This document shows positions 63,570 through 64,000 of a DNA stretch of 64,000 nucleotides, in pieces. Positions within the stretch are counted from its first letter, which is position 1. Every line of letters begins with the position of its first letter. Source of the stretch: Monosporascus cannonballus (lineage: Eukaryota; Ascomycota; Sordariomycetes; Xylariales); contig QJNS01000209.1 of NCBI GenBank assembly GCA_004154925.1, positions 62,001 to 126,000 of the forward strand. The letters run 5' to 3'. A model generated the notes under the pieces. The model searched no databases and was not told the origin of the DNA. It was given only the letters and a program-made list of their open reading frames with translations. The position numbers and the translations under genes are program-made.

Positions 63570-63986
63570 TTGTTCTTTTTCGCATGCAGGATATTACAGT
63601 TATCCGAAGCCAAATTATTTTTAGCGAACTTAATAATAAAAGTTTTTCGAGTAATTATATTAAGGTTATTTATAAGTTTATTTTCGTTTTTTTGTCGTAT
63701 TCAGCTAATTAAGTTTAGTTACGTCGTTCATAATAGGTACGGTATTATTAAAACCGACAAGCTTAGTTTTTATAGTTTTACGTCCTGCGGTTATAATATT
63801 TTCGGATTTTTAGCTTTCTTTTTTAATCCAAAATGGATATTTTTTAATAAACCGGAAATTCCGAACCAAAAAAAGGGCGTCTTCCAGGATTTTATTGCGA
63901 AAATCCCGAATAACGTAACGTTTATTTTGCGAAAAAACATAACGGATATGAAATTTGCGTTGTATGGAAATACGATACCTAATTAA
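63570..63986 (+). other. Open stretch of 138 codons, probably not a gene
   Basis: A stop-free plus frame with a TTG instead of an ATG at its start, very rich in Phe, Ile and Lys. The opposite strand is also open over 60 codons (63992-63810). A real coding strand in RIP-treated DNA should show TAA or TAG at Gln codons, so the true frame may be the minus one, or none. No motif recognised. Confidence 0.2.
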
Positions 63987-64000
63987 AAACAAATTTCGGA

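Overview
The window looks like an AT-rich, gene-poor block from a filamentous ascomycete that carries, or once carried, repeat-induced point mutation (RIP). By eye CpA and TpG are almost absent, TpA is very common, and CpG is kept. Nearly every recognisable domain is broken by TAA, TAG or TGA where Gln, Trp or Arg is expected, and shows Cys or His to Tyr and Asp to Asn changes. Those are the C-to-T and G-to-A products of RIP. I found no intact cellular gene.

Bases 1-28127 are a nest of Ty3/gypsy chromovirus copies of one superfamily, with the order LTR, gag, protease, RT, RNase H, integrase, chromodomain, LTR. Copy Z (3' part) ends in the LTR at 4082-4458, which is also the start of copy A. 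Copy B (complete, minus strand, 6456-13173) sits inside the protease of A. A second complex (14146-25039) sits inside the RT of A; it looks like a D element that received an E element and then lost the middle by recombination. A resumes at 25040 and ends in an LTR at 27793-28127. Several copies carry a second reading frame on the opposite strand between chromodomain and 3' LTR. In three copies it keeps the exact spacing of a fungal Zn(II)2Cys6 cluster.

Bases 28128-36202 hold half of a Fot1/Pogo DNA transposon (minus strand), split by a complete gypsy element of another family (F, 28733-35994, perfect target duplication AATAT). Bases 36203-47696 are a less AT-rich block of unknown nature, with the longest clean reading frame of the window (45639-46244). 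It is split by a complete Ty1/copia element on the minus strand (G, 39516-45514), which contains a tRNA-like sequence.

Bases 47697-54093 hold a solo LTR, a 19-bp minisatellite, an internally deleted chromovirus (I) and a 3' fragment of the F family (L). Bases 54094-59975 contain a GC-rich hairpin and a decayed multi-membrane-segment gene of unknown family. A second, full-length Fot1/Pogo element with terminal inverted repeats and TA duplications lies at 59978-61844. The last 2 kb hold only unidentified reading frames.

All coordinates of internal domains were read by eye from translated motifs and are approximate; LTR, TIR and repeat boundaries were placed to the base where two copies could be compared.
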